DNA of 6,802 nucleotides from Planctomycetota bacterium (GTDB lineage: Bacteria; Planctomycetota; UBA11346): NCBI GenBank assembly GCA_013821615.1, contig JACDGQ010000177.1, positions 1 to 6,802 on the forward strand. The letters run 5' to 3'. The notes under the pieces were generated by a model, which was not told the origin of the DNA, searched no databases, and saw only the letters and a list, made by a program, of their open reading frames with translations. This document shows, in pieces, positions 1 through 5,681 of the stretch (the stretch's first letter is position 1; every line of letters begins with the position of its first letter). Position numbers and translations under genes: made by a program.

Positions 1-157
1 CGCTCCAGCCCTCGGCACCTTGCGGCGAGCGGATGGTCAGCGCGTCGGGATCGGGGTGGGCGTAGGCGGTCCAGCCCGGCAGGCGCAGGCCATCCTCGGC
101 CGGCGCCGCCAGGATGGTGGCGAACAGGACGAGGGTGAGCAGGCGGGGGCGGGCCAT
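1..157 (-). CDS. Secreted protein of unknown function, N-terminal part (runs off left edge)
   Basis: Reading the minus strand from an ATG at 157-155 gives 52 codons open to the window edge. The protein begins MARPRLLTLVLFATILAAPA, a clear Sec signal peptide with a basic n-region, a hydrophobic core of about 12 residues and an Ala-rich cleavage region. The mature part starts EDGLRLPGWTAYAHPDPDAL and continues to the edge. An AGGA sits 8 bases upstream of the ATG. Codon use is GC-rich like its neighbours. It is divergent from the SGNH hydrolase and shares a 191-bp intergenic region with it, so the two could be co-regulated. The visible mature segment (about 32 residues, Trp/Pro rich) is too short to assign a family. 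An extracellular or periplasmic location is the only inference I would make. The start is well supported by the signal peptide. Confidence 0.72.
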   Translation of the reverse strand, partial: MARPRLLTLVLFATILAAPAEDGLRLPGWTAYAHPDPDALTIRSPQGAEGWS

Positions 158-348
158 GGTGGAGGTCCTGGGGGTGCCGAGGCCGGGGTGCCGTGGCACC
201 CACACGCTCTTAGTCCGTGCGCGCGCTTCGGCAACGCCCGGCCGCGGTCGCGCGTATCTGCACGTAGGCGCCCGCACGCGCAGTGAGCGCTGGCCTTCCG
301 TGCTGCCACGCGACCCTGCAATCCCCGCGCGCCCTCCAGGAGCCCTCC
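158..348. promoter_or_regulatory. Divergent intergenic region between two secreted-protein genes
   Basis: This 191-bp gap separates the start codons of two outward-facing genes for exported proteins, so it must hold promoters for both, or at least lie upstream of both. I see no convincing -35/-10 pair; the region is GC-rich throughout. It contains a clustered GGGTGCC repeat set near the leftward gene (listed separately). The frame of the hydrolase stays open back to a GTG at 283, but the sequence it would add is not signal-peptide-like. Confidence 0.5.
171..201. promoter_or_regulatory. Candidate operator: direct plus inverted GGGTGCC half-sites
   Basis: GGGGTGCCG occurs at 171-179 and again at 185-193, a direct repeat with a 14-bp period. 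The second copy forms a perfect palindrome with a third, inverted half-site: GGGTGCC (186-192), a 2-bp GT spacer, then GGCACCC (195-201). The cluster lies 14-44 bp upstream of the leftward gene's ATG and about 150 bp upstream of the hydrolase start. It could be a repressor or activator site, or a small hairpin in the leftward gene's leader. Function is inferred from position and symmetry only. Confidence 0.35.
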
Positions 349-1062
349 GTGAAGACCCTCGCCCTCCTCGTCCTCCTCGCCGTCGGGCAGCCGTTCCTGG
401 GTGCCGCTGACGCCGGCGCCGCCCCCGCTGTGGGTGGCGCGCACGCCGAGGCCGCCCACCCGCCCGCCGGTCCCGAGCGCTGGGAAAAAGAGATCAAGGC
501 CTTCGAGGCGGCCGACGCCAAGAGCCTCCCCGCGCCCGGCGGCAACGTCTTCGTCGGCAGCTCGAGCATCGTGAAGTGGCAGACCCTGCTCCAGGACTTC
601 GCGCCGGCGCCGGTCATCAAGCGCGGCTTCGGCGGTTCGCAGATCTCCGACTCGCTATTCTACGCCGAGCGCATCATCCTACCCTACAAGCCCAAGCGCG
701 TTTTCGTCTACGCCGGTGACAACGACCTGGCCGCGAAGCGCACGCCCGCCCAGGTGGCGGGGGACTTCGCGGGCATCACCGCCAAGGTCCACGCGGCGCT
801 GCCGGCGGCCCACATCTACTTCATCGCCATCAAGCCGAGCCCGGCGCGCGTCAAGCTGATGCCGGAGATCACGCAGACCAACGCCCTGGTGAAGGCCTTC
901 ACTGCCACGCACCCGGAAGCGAGCCTGGTCGACATCTACACGCCCATGCTCAGCGCCGAGGGGCAGCCGCGCCCCGAACTCTTCGGTGACGACAAACTGC
1001 ACATGAACGCGATGGGCTACGCGATCTGGGTCGGGATCATCAAGCCGCTGCTCGCCGACTGA
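349..1062 (+). CDS. Secreted SGNH/GDSL-type hydrolase (esterase/lipase family)
   Basis: This 237-residue protein probably acts as an esterase or acyl hydrolase outside the cytoplasm; the substrate is unknown. Residues 1-20 (MKTLALLVLLAVGQPFLGAA) form a signal peptide. The SGNH blocks are visible in order: block I GSSSI (70-74) with Ser72 as the likely nucleophile, block II Gly in GFGGSQ (93-98), block III GDND (123-126) with Asn125 in the oxyanion hole, and block V DKLH (215-218) with catalytic Asp215 and His218. All four key residues are present, so an active enzyme is likely. I chose GTG 349 because it begins the signal peptide and follows AGGAG (338-342) with a 6-base spacer; the frame stays open back to a GTG at 283, but that would add a non-hydrophobic 22-residue prefix. 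Length is typical for a compact SGNH domain. It is followed 58 bp later by the exported sugar isomerase-like gene with no terminator between, suggesting an operon. Possible substrates are O-acetylated sugars, but this is inference. Confidence 0.9.
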   Translation: MKTLALLVLLAVGQPFLGAADAGAAPAVGGAHAEAAHPPAGPERWEKEIKAFEAADAKSLPAPGGNVFVGSSSIVKWQTLLQDFAPAPVIKRGFGGSQISDSLFYAERIILPYKPKRVFVYAGDNDLAAKRTPAQVAGDFAGITAKVHAALPAAHIYFIAIKPSPARVKLMPEITQTNALVKAFTATHPEASLVDIYTPMLSAEGQPRPELFGDDKLHMNAMGYAIWVGIIKPLLAD

Positions 1063-1120
1063 GTCCCGAGCGGGCGGCGGCGCAGCCCCTCGCACCCAGC
1101 CACATCCTCCGGAACCGATT

Positions 1121-1990
1121 ATGAATCCGCGCATCCTGCTCGCCCTCGCCCTCCTCGCTTCGTCGCTCTCCGGCGCGCTCCAGGCCGCGGATGCGGTGCG
1201 CGACGACCACGCGGCGGAGCAGCTCGGCTGGCACCTCGCGACCAAGTGCTACACGTTCAATAAACTCACCCTGGTCGAGACCCTGGCCATCACCAGGCGC
1301 CTCGGCCTGCGCTACATCGAGATCAACCCGGGTCAGCGCTTCAGCGCCGAGCAGCCGGTGAACACCGACCACAAGTCGACACCTGAATTGCGCGCGGCGA
1401 TCGCGCAGAAGCTCGCGGAGTACGGCGTCACCGCGCTCGGTTATGGCGTGGTTCCGCTCGGCAAGGACACCGTCGCCGACCGCGCGGTCTTCCAATATGC
1501 GAAGGACCTCGGCATCGGCGTGCTGGTCTCGGAGCCCGGCGCGGACGCTTTCGCGACCCTCGACACGCTGACTGCCGAATTCGGCATCAAGGTCGCGATC
1601 CACGATCACCCCAAGCCGTCGCCCTACTGGAACCCGGAGTCCGTGCTGGCCGCCATCATGGGCCACAGCGCGGCGATCGGGGCGTGCGCCGACACCGGCC
1701 ACTGGGCGCGTTCCGGGCTCGACCCCGTCGCCTGCCTGAAGCAGCTCGATGGCCACGTCATCAGTGCGCACTTCAAGGACACCGATAAGATCGGCCAGGG
1801 CGCGCGCGACGTGCCGCTCGGCACCGGCAAGGCCGGACTCGCGGCGATGCTCGGCGAGCTCAAGCGGCAGCACTTCAAGGGCCTGTTGTCGCTGGAGTAC
1901 GAATCGGGCGCGAGCGGGGAGACGCTCATCGCCGAATTGCAGCAGTGCATCGCCAACTTCGACAAGGCGGCGGGCGACCTCGCGAAGTGA
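1121..1990 (+). CDS. Exported sugar phosphate isomerase/epimerase-like TIM-barrel protein
   Basis: This 289-residue protein belongs to the xylose-isomerase-like/AP endonuclease 2 TIM-barrel superfamily. Members isomerise or epimerise sugars or inositols using a divalent metal. Residues 1-23 (MNPRILLALALLASSLSGAL then QAA) are a signal peptide, so the barrel is predicted to act outside the cytoplasm. Barrel landmarks are YIEINPG (65-71), SEPG with Glu138, IHDHPKPSPYWNP (160-172), CADTGHW with Asp191 and His194, SAHFKD with His217, and LSLEYE with Glu259. These match the Glu/Asp/His metal-ligand positions of the family, so it looks catalytically competent. The start ATG has a weak GGAA (1111-1114) six bases upstream. 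It lies 58 bp after the SGNH hydrolase, same strand, likely one transcript. The closest families I recall are exported isomerases/epimerases of Planctomycetota, Verrucomicrobiota and Bacteroidota. Substrate is not inferable. Its TGA abuts the converging transporter gene with 2 bp between. Confidence 0.9.
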   Translation: MNPRILLALALLASSLSGALQAADAVRDDHAAEQLGWHLATKCYTFNKLTLVETLAITRRLGLRYIEINPGQRFSAEQPVNTDHKSTPELRAAIAQKLAEYGVTALGYGVVPLGKDTVADRAVFQYAKDLGIGVLVSEPGADAFATLDTLTAEFGIKVAIHDHPKPSPYWNPESVLAAIMGHSAAIGACADTGHWARSGLDPVACLKQLDGHVISAHFKDTDKIGQGARDVPLGTGKAGLAAMLGELKRQHFKGLLSLEYESGASGETLIAELQQCIANFDKAAGDLAK

Positions 1991-1992
1991 CG

Positions 1993-3213
1993 TCAGACCT
2001 CGGCCGCCAGCCCGGCCGGTCCGGCGGTGCCCACGGGCGCGCGCTCGAGCCGGCGCACCAGGATCAGCGCGAGCAGCGCGGCCGCGCACGACATCCAGCC
2101 GAGCGTGCCGTAGTGCTGCAGGGGCGCCTGCGCGCCGGTCGGCCCGATGACCAGGCCGGCGACCACCACCGCCGCGCCGCTCGCGGCCGATTGGGTGGCG
2201 CTGTTCAGGCTCATGAAGGTGCCGCGCAGCTGCGGCGGGACGGTCGCGCTGATCAGCGCCATCGCCGGCACGAAGCGGCCGCTGCCGCAGACGATGAAGG
2301 CCGTGGTCACGGCCAGGATCGCCGGCAGCGCCAGCGGCGGCAGGTGGGTCAGCGCCAGCGTCGGCCCCATGGCGATCACCGCCATGATGGTGAAGACGCG
2401 GTGCTTGCCGTAGCGGTCGGCGAGCCGGCCGATGAGCGGCGAGGTGATGAGCGCCAGCGCCCCGCCGCACAGGTAGACGAAACCGAGTTCGGTGTCGCTC
2501 ACCCCGAGGTTGCGCGACAGATAGATGGCGATGAAGGGGATGACCAGGAAGCCGGCGCAGACCAGCGACGCAGTGAAGGCGAAGGCCAGCCAGGCGCGCG
2601 GCGCGCGCAGCACCGCCACCACCGCGGCCTGCGCCGGGCGGCGTTCAGTCACCAGGTGACCGGTGAGGCGGGTCATGGTCAGGGCGACGGCGGCCAGGGT
2701 CGCCGTCGCTACGGCGGCGATGGCGATGAAGGTGGCGTGCCAGCCCAGCCACCCGGCGATCCACACCCCGAACGGCACGCCCACCACCGAGGCCAGCGCG
2801 AAGGCCGACATCACCACGCCCATGGCCGCGCCGCGGCGCGCGTAGGGCACCACGTCCGCGATGATCGCCATGATCAGGGCGCCAAGCAGTCCGCCGAAGG
2901 CGCCCGCCGCGCAGCGCGCCAGCACCAGCAGTGGGAAATCCGGCGCCAGGGCGCAGGCGAGGGTCGCGATGATGAAGCCGACGTAGACCGCGATCAGGGC
3001 GCGCTTGCGCTCGAAGCGGTCGATGAGGAAGGCGCCCAGCACCGCCGCCACCGCCGAGCTGAAGGTATACGCCGAGACCGCCACCGCGAACTGGCTCGGG
3101 GCGATTGCGAAGGCCTTGGTCAGCTGCGGACCGAGCGGCATCATCACCACGAAATCGCACATCTGCGTGAAGTTGATGGCGGTGAGCAGGGCGATGAGCA
3201 GGCGTTCGTTCAT
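1993..3213 (-). CDS. MFS transporter, DHA1-type (12 transmembrane segments)
   Basis: This 406-residue inner-membrane protein is predicted to be a proton-coupled major facilitator superfamily carrier. Its resemblance is to drug/sugar efflux (DHA1) permeases. It opens directly into helix 1 with CDFVVMMPLGPQL (19-31), the TM1 pattern of this group, including Asp20. Motif A is seen after helix 2 as GAFLIDRFERKRAL (60-73) and in the second half as GRLADRYGKHRV (262-273). A motif C-like stretch ASVVGVPFGVWIAG (141-154), with Pro147, lies in helix 5. The central loop (about 181-206) is basic, and about twelve hydrophobic segments are spread over the length, so it is full length. The ATG at 3213-3211 has AAGGG a few bases upstream. 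The gene is convergent with the isomerase gene and divergent from the six-helix membrane protein. A 10-bp inverted repeat sits 26-78 bp upstream of its start. Substrate is unknown. It could export a product of the neighbouring sugar enzymes, but orientation gives no support for co-transcription. Confidence 0.93.
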   Translation of the reverse strand: MNERLLIALLTAINFTQMCDFVVMMPLGPQLTKAFAIAPSQFAVAVSAYTFSSAVAAVLGAFLIDRFERKRALIAVYVGFIIATLACALAPDFPLLVLARCAAGAFGGLLGALIMAIIADVVPYARRGAAMGVVMSAFALASVVGVPFGVWIAGWLGWHATFIAIAAVATATLAAVALTMTRLTGHLVTERRPAQAAVVAVLRAPRAWLAFAFTASLVCAGFLVIPFIAIYLSRNLGVSDTELGFVYLCGGALALITSPLIGRLADRYGKHRVFTIMAVIAMGPTLALTHLPPLALPAILAVTTAFIVCGSGRFVPAMALISATVPPQLRGTFMSLNSATQSAASGAAVVVAGLVIGPTGAQAPLQHYGTLGWMSCAAALLALILVRRLERAPVGTAGPAGLAAEV

Positions 3214-3238
3214 GAGGCCCTTCGCGAGACGACCAGTT

Positions 3239-3291
3239 GCCAGTCCGGCCGCCGGGGGGAGGTTGGATGTTGGCGAGGGAACCGGACTGGC
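3239..3291. promoter_or_regulatory. Inverted repeat upstream of the MFS transporter gene
   Basis: GCCAGTCCGG (3239-3248) and CCGGACTGGC (3282-3291) are perfect 10-bp inverted arms separated by 33 bases. They lie 26-78 bp upstream of the transporter start on its coding side. If the leader is transcribed they could form a hairpin in the mRNA; otherwise they could bind a dimeric regulator at two half-sites separated by about four helical turns (43 bp start to start). Between the arms is a G-run (GGGGGGAGG, 3254-3262). No regulator gene is adjacent. Confidence 0.45.
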
Positions 3292-3327
3292 CAGCGCAGA
3301 GGGCGCAAGGCGTCAACGGGGGAAGCG

Positions 3328-3500
3328 AGAGGCGAGGAAGGGACGGCATGAGCGGGCGAAGGCGCGAAGCATGAGGCAAGAGCAGCCAGGCGTGAGACGC
3401 GCGTCCAGCGAGTGGATCTGTCCACCTCCGGTCTCGGACACAACCCGAGCGCACCGCGCCTTCTTCCATCAACCCCTCGTGCATTCCCCTTCTTCCCTCA
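3328..3500. repeat. Intergenic inverted-repeat element, copy 1 (degenerate)
   Basis: This purine-rich-then-pyrimidine-rich stretch fills most of the 361-bp divergent gap between the MFS gene and the six-helix membrane protein gene. It shares ordered blocks with the element at 5516-5677: GGGACGGCA (3340-3348 versus 5527-5535), CGGTCTCGG (3429-3437 versus 5615-5623) and TTCCCCTTCT (3484-3493 versus 5662-5671). Block one to block two spacing is 89 versus 88 bases. Its right end TCCCCTTCTTCCCTC (3485-3499) is the exact reverse complement of 5516-5530. Its own arms still pair partly: GAAGGGACGGCATGAGCGGG on the left resembles the reverse complement of the right arm (GAAGGGGAATGCACGAGGGG) with a few differences. 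A small hairpin GTGGA-TCTG-TCCAC sits inside (3412-3425). I see no coding content. No transposase or obvious target-site duplication is visible. Confidence 0.6.
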
Positions 3501-3524
3501 CCCGGTCTGCCGTGAAGTCCCCTC

Positions 3525-3553
3525 TTGACACGGCTCCATTAGTAATCTATTGA
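3525..3553 (+). promoter_or_regulatory. Candidate sigma-70-type promoter of the membrane protein gene
   Basis: TTGACA (3525-3530) is a perfect -35 consensus. Seventeen bases later TATTGA (3548-3553) is a weak -10 match (3 of 6). The stretch from 3536 to 3562 is conspicuously AT-rich for this genome, so an alternative -10 around GATAAC or CATATA further downstream cannot be excluded. The start codon at 3575 follows with AGGAG (3564-3568) and a 6-base spacer, implying a very short 5' leader. Confidence 0.5.
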
Positions 3554-3574
3554 TAACATATACAGGAGCACGAG

Positions 3575-4264
3575 ATGACCACCACCGCCCCCGCCACGCC
3601 CGACCTGCCTCAGGGTGAAGCCGCTCGCCCAGGCAGTCGCCTTCCGCTTTGGCTCAAGCTCGCCTACTCCACCTTCCTGGCGGTGCTGGTGCCGGTCTAT
3701 TGGTACAATTACGGTCCGACCAACTTCCTCTACTTCTGCGACATCGCCCTGCTCGTGACCCTGGTCGGCATCTGGCGCGAGTCGGCGCTGCTCATCTCCA
3801 TGGCGGCGGTCGGCATCCTGCTGCCGCAGCTGGTGTGGGTGGTGGACTTCCTCGCCGGGCTGGCCGGCATCACCCTGACCGGCATGACCACGTACATGTT
3901 CAACGCCGAGCGCCCGCTGTTCCTGCGCGGATTGTCGCTCTTCCATGGCTGGCTGCCGCTGCTGCTGATCGGCCTGGTGTGGCGCCTCGGATACGACCGC
4001 CGCGCCTTCTGGAGCTGGACCATCCTGGCGTGGGCGCTGATGGTTGTCTGCCTGACCATGATGCCCGGCCCGCGCGCGGATGCGGGCAGCATCGCCACGC
4101 CGGTCAACATCAACTACATGCACGGCCTGAGCGACACCCAGGCGCAGGTCTGGATGCCGGGCTGGGCGTGGACGGCGCTGATGCTGGCGGGCATGCCGCT
4201 GCTGATCTTCCTGCCCACGCACCTGGTGCTGCGCCGCGTCTGCCGCCCGGCGGCGCGGGCCTGA
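3575..4264 (+). CDS. Conserved integral membrane protein, six predicted helices
   Basis: This 229-residue protein has a hydrophilic, Pro/Ala-rich N-terminus (1-24) followed by hydrophobic segments near 28-44, 49-67, 71-92, 123-137, 146-163 and 195-217, ending in a basic tail. No catalytic motif is evident. Conserved-looking polar and aromatic positions cluster in YWYNYGPTNFLYFCDIALL (42-60), with Asp56 in helix 2, and in LPQLVWVVDFL (83-93), with Asp91. I recall similar 'membrane-associated' hypothetical proteins from Planctomycetota with a GPTNFLWF-type segment, but no function is known to me. The start is firm: AGGAG (3564-3568) lies 6 bases before the ATG. It is probably transcribed alone from the TTGACA promoter; the next gene begins 229 bp later. 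No signal peptide is predicted, since helix 1 is preceded by 25 residues and is not followed by a cleavage site. Confidence 0.85.
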   Translation: MTTTAPATPDLPQGEAARPGSRLPLWLKLAYSTFLAVLVPVYWYNYGPTNFLYFCDIALLVTLVGIWRESALLISMAAVGILLPQLVWVVDFLAGLAGITLTGMTTYMFNAERPLFLRGLSLFHGWLPLLLIGLVWRLGYDRRAFWSWTILAWALMVVCLTMMPGPRADAGSIATPVNINYMHGLSDTQAQVWMPGWAWTALMLAGMPLLIFLPTHLVLRRVCRPAARA

Positions 4265-4493
4265 GGCTGGTGCCTTGGGCTGAAACCACTCAGCGCGTGC
4301 GCCGGAGTCTTGTATTCCCCTGCACAGGGCCGAGGGTCACCCACGGCGCCCAGCGCGCAGCCGGCGGCAGCCGATGCACCGGCCGGTACCACTGGGAGCG
4401 CGCGGAGCACGGGTTGCGCGTCGCCCCGCGCCGTCCTCGCGCTGCCGCGGCGGCATGTGCGCATGGCTTCCGTCCGGCCCACAAGGATTCCAC
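4265..4493 (+). other. Intergenic leader between membrane protein and DUF1444-like gene
   Basis: This 229-bp stretch lacks a plausible gene. The frame of the downstream gene is open back to 4374, but the extra 40 residues are Arg/Pro/Ala-rich and look like translated noncoding GC-rich DNA. It holds a perfect 10-bp palindrome ACCGGCCGGT (4378-4387) overlapping GGTACC, a possible binding site. I see no convincing promoter or terminator hairpin with a T-tract. Confidence 0.4.
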
Positions 4494-5510
4494 ATGAGCA
4501 TGCTCGAGGACCGCGACTTCTACCCGTTCATCCAGCCCGGCGACTGGCGGCACCTGGATTCATGCCATACGCGCCGCCTGCTGCCCGACAGCGACGAGCT
4601 GTACATCGCCTACGGCCAGCCCGGCGATGAGAGCAACGACTTCCTGAACAAAGAGGCCCTCGCGCAGAGCGGGCTGGAGACCAACGCGGTGCACGAGCGC
4701 GCCGTCACCAACCTTACCAAGCGCCACGGCACGCGCACCTGGACCCAGCTCGACATCGGCGGCGTTACCGTGCTGCAGCGCACCGGGGATCCGTACGTCT
4801 CGGCCGACGTGCTCAACAGCAAGGGTCTGGGCAAGCTCCACCAGTTCCTGCGCAGCGGCGCGGTGTACGTCGCGATCCCGACCTGCTTCTCGTTTCTGGC
4901 CTGCGCGCACGCGTCGCTGTTGAACGGCATCGTTGCCGGAATGTATGCAGAAGCCGTAGCCAACCGCACCGGCCCGCTCACCCCACGGCTGCTCGCGGTC
5001 GCCAACGGTACCATCACCGGCTTCCACGAGCCCACCCTGCCGGAGCCGGTGACCAGCGACCGCGACGAGGCCGCCCGCCACCTCGGCCACGGCTTGGCCG
5101 CGGTCTTCGAGATCGTCACCAAGGCGCGCGGTGACGAGCTGGTGGGCCCTGACGCCTTCTGGGAGCAGATGCGCAAGCGCACCAAGGTCGCGGACGTCGA
5201 CTTCTCGGCCACGCTCGATCAGGCGAAGGAGGCCTTCAGCGCGCGGCTCGCTCCGCCAGCCGAGGGCGAGCCACCCGCCGGCGGCAAGCCGCTGGTGCTG
5301 GCCGACCTGATGGTGGGCGCGGCGCGTGCGCTGCTCGACGAGGCCGGCTACGACGCCTTCGCCGACGGCGTGCTGCGCGCGGCCGTCGCCATCGGCCAGG
5401 CCGGCACCGGCTTCTTCGGCCTGGGCCGCAAGATGCCGGAAGGCGTGCTCACGGTGGCGCGCGGGCTGGGCGGGGTGCTGGGGCAGGATACGGCGGGGCT
5501 GAAGGCGTGA
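4494..5510 (+). CDS. Cytosolic protein with DUF1444 (YtpQ)-like N-terminal half
   Basis: This 338-residue soluble protein has no signal peptide or membrane helix. The ATG 4494 is preceded by AAGGA (4483-4487) with a 6-base spacer; a second in-frame ATG two codons on is also possible. Residues about 34-180 follow the layout I remember for DUF1444 proteins: DELYIAYG (34-41), FLNKEALAQSGL (50-61), HERAVTNLTKR (67-77), LDIGGVTVLQRTGDPYVSAD (86-105), then GAVYVAIPTCFSFLACA (122-138). This is pattern resemblance, not a search result. DUF1444 has no firmly established biochemical role. The C-terminal 150 residues (about 187-338) are an extra region: a helical stretch (191-252), a Pro/Gly linker (253-265), and an Ala/Gly-rich helical tail with LARD-like acidic character absent and GFFGLGRKMPEG (307-317) as its most distinctive motif. 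It converges on the pilin-like gene across a large inverted repeat. Confidence 0.8.
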   Translation: MSMLEDRDFYPFIQPGDWRHLDSCHTRRLLPDSDELYIAYGQPGDESNDFLNKEALAQSGLETNAVHERAVTNLTKRHGTRTWTQLDIGGVTVLQRTGDPYVSADVLNSKGLGKLHQFLRSGAVYVAIPTCFSFLACAHASLLNGIVAGMYAEAVANRTGPLTPRLLAVANGTITGFHEPTLPEPVTSDRDEAARHLGHGLAAVFEIVTKARGDELVGPDAFWEQMRKRTKVADVDFSATLDQAKEAFSARLAPPAEGEPPAGGKPLVLADLMVGAARALLDEAGYDAFADGVLRAAVAIGQAGTGFFGLGRKMPEGVLTVARGLGGVLGQDTAGLKA

Positions 5511-5515
5511 AGCCA

Positions 5516-5677
5516 GAGGGAAGAAGGGGACGGCAGGAGGGCGGAAGGGAAGAAGGAAGAAGACTCAAGTCTCGAGTGTCGAGTCTGCCTCGACCTGAGC
5601 GAAAATATTTCCTTCGGTCTCGGCTCCATTTCCGGCGCGCCGACCCTTCCGCCCTCCTGCCTTCCCCTTCTCCCCTC
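5516..5677. repeat. Long intergenic inverted repeat, copy 2 (34-bp arms) between convergent genes
   Basis: The left arm (5516-5549) and right arm (5644-5677) are reverse complements over 34 bp with two mismatches; the inner 27 bp (5523-5549 with 5644-5670) match at 26 positions. The left strand is almost pure purine and the right almost pure pyrimidine. The arms begin 5 bases after one stop codon (5510) and end 4 bases before the other (5682), so the element exactly fills the convergent gap. The 94-base loop contains nested palindromes: GACT-CA-AGTC (5562-5571), CTCGA-GTG-TCGAG (5571-5583) and AAATATTT (5603-5610). In RNA of either strand it would give a very stable hairpin and may end or protect both transcripts. 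There is no T-tract typical of an intrinsic terminator, and a related copy lies at 3328-3500, so a mobile or REP/MITE-like origin is also possible. Confidence 0.85.
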
Positions 5678-5681
5678 CCTC

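Noticed and set aside
283..348. Upstream GTG start for the SGNH hydrolase
   Set aside because: It would add 22 non-hydrophobic residues before a clear signal peptide, has no good ribosome binding site, and GTG 349 has AGGAG at ideal spacing.
1040..2470. Long minus-strand frame across the isomerase and transporter
   Set aside because: Low-complexity Arg/Ala-rich translation spanning two real genes; a shadow frame.
1945..3351. Long plus-strand reading frame antisense to the MFS gene
   Set aside because: The product is Arg/Gln/His/Gly-rich with no domain, as expected from an antisense frame of GC-rich codons; the MFS frame has twelve helices and motif A.
3005..3553. Plus-strand frame running from within the MFS gene through the repeat
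   Set aside because: Composition is repeat-derived and antisense to the transporter, with no start signal or recognisable protein features.
4261..4292. Weak stem TGAG...CTCA after the membrane protein stop
   Set aside because: Only about 7 interrupted pairs and no T-tract; not a supportable terminator.
4374..4493. ATG at 4374 as the start of the DUF1444-like protein
   Set aside because: The added 40 residues are Arg/Pro/Ala-rich low-quality sequence; ATG 4494 has AAGGA six bases upstream.
5644..5677. Classical rho-independent terminator
   Set aside because: The hairpin would be strong, but no T-tract follows on either strand and the loop is 94 bases, too long for a standard intrinsic terminator.
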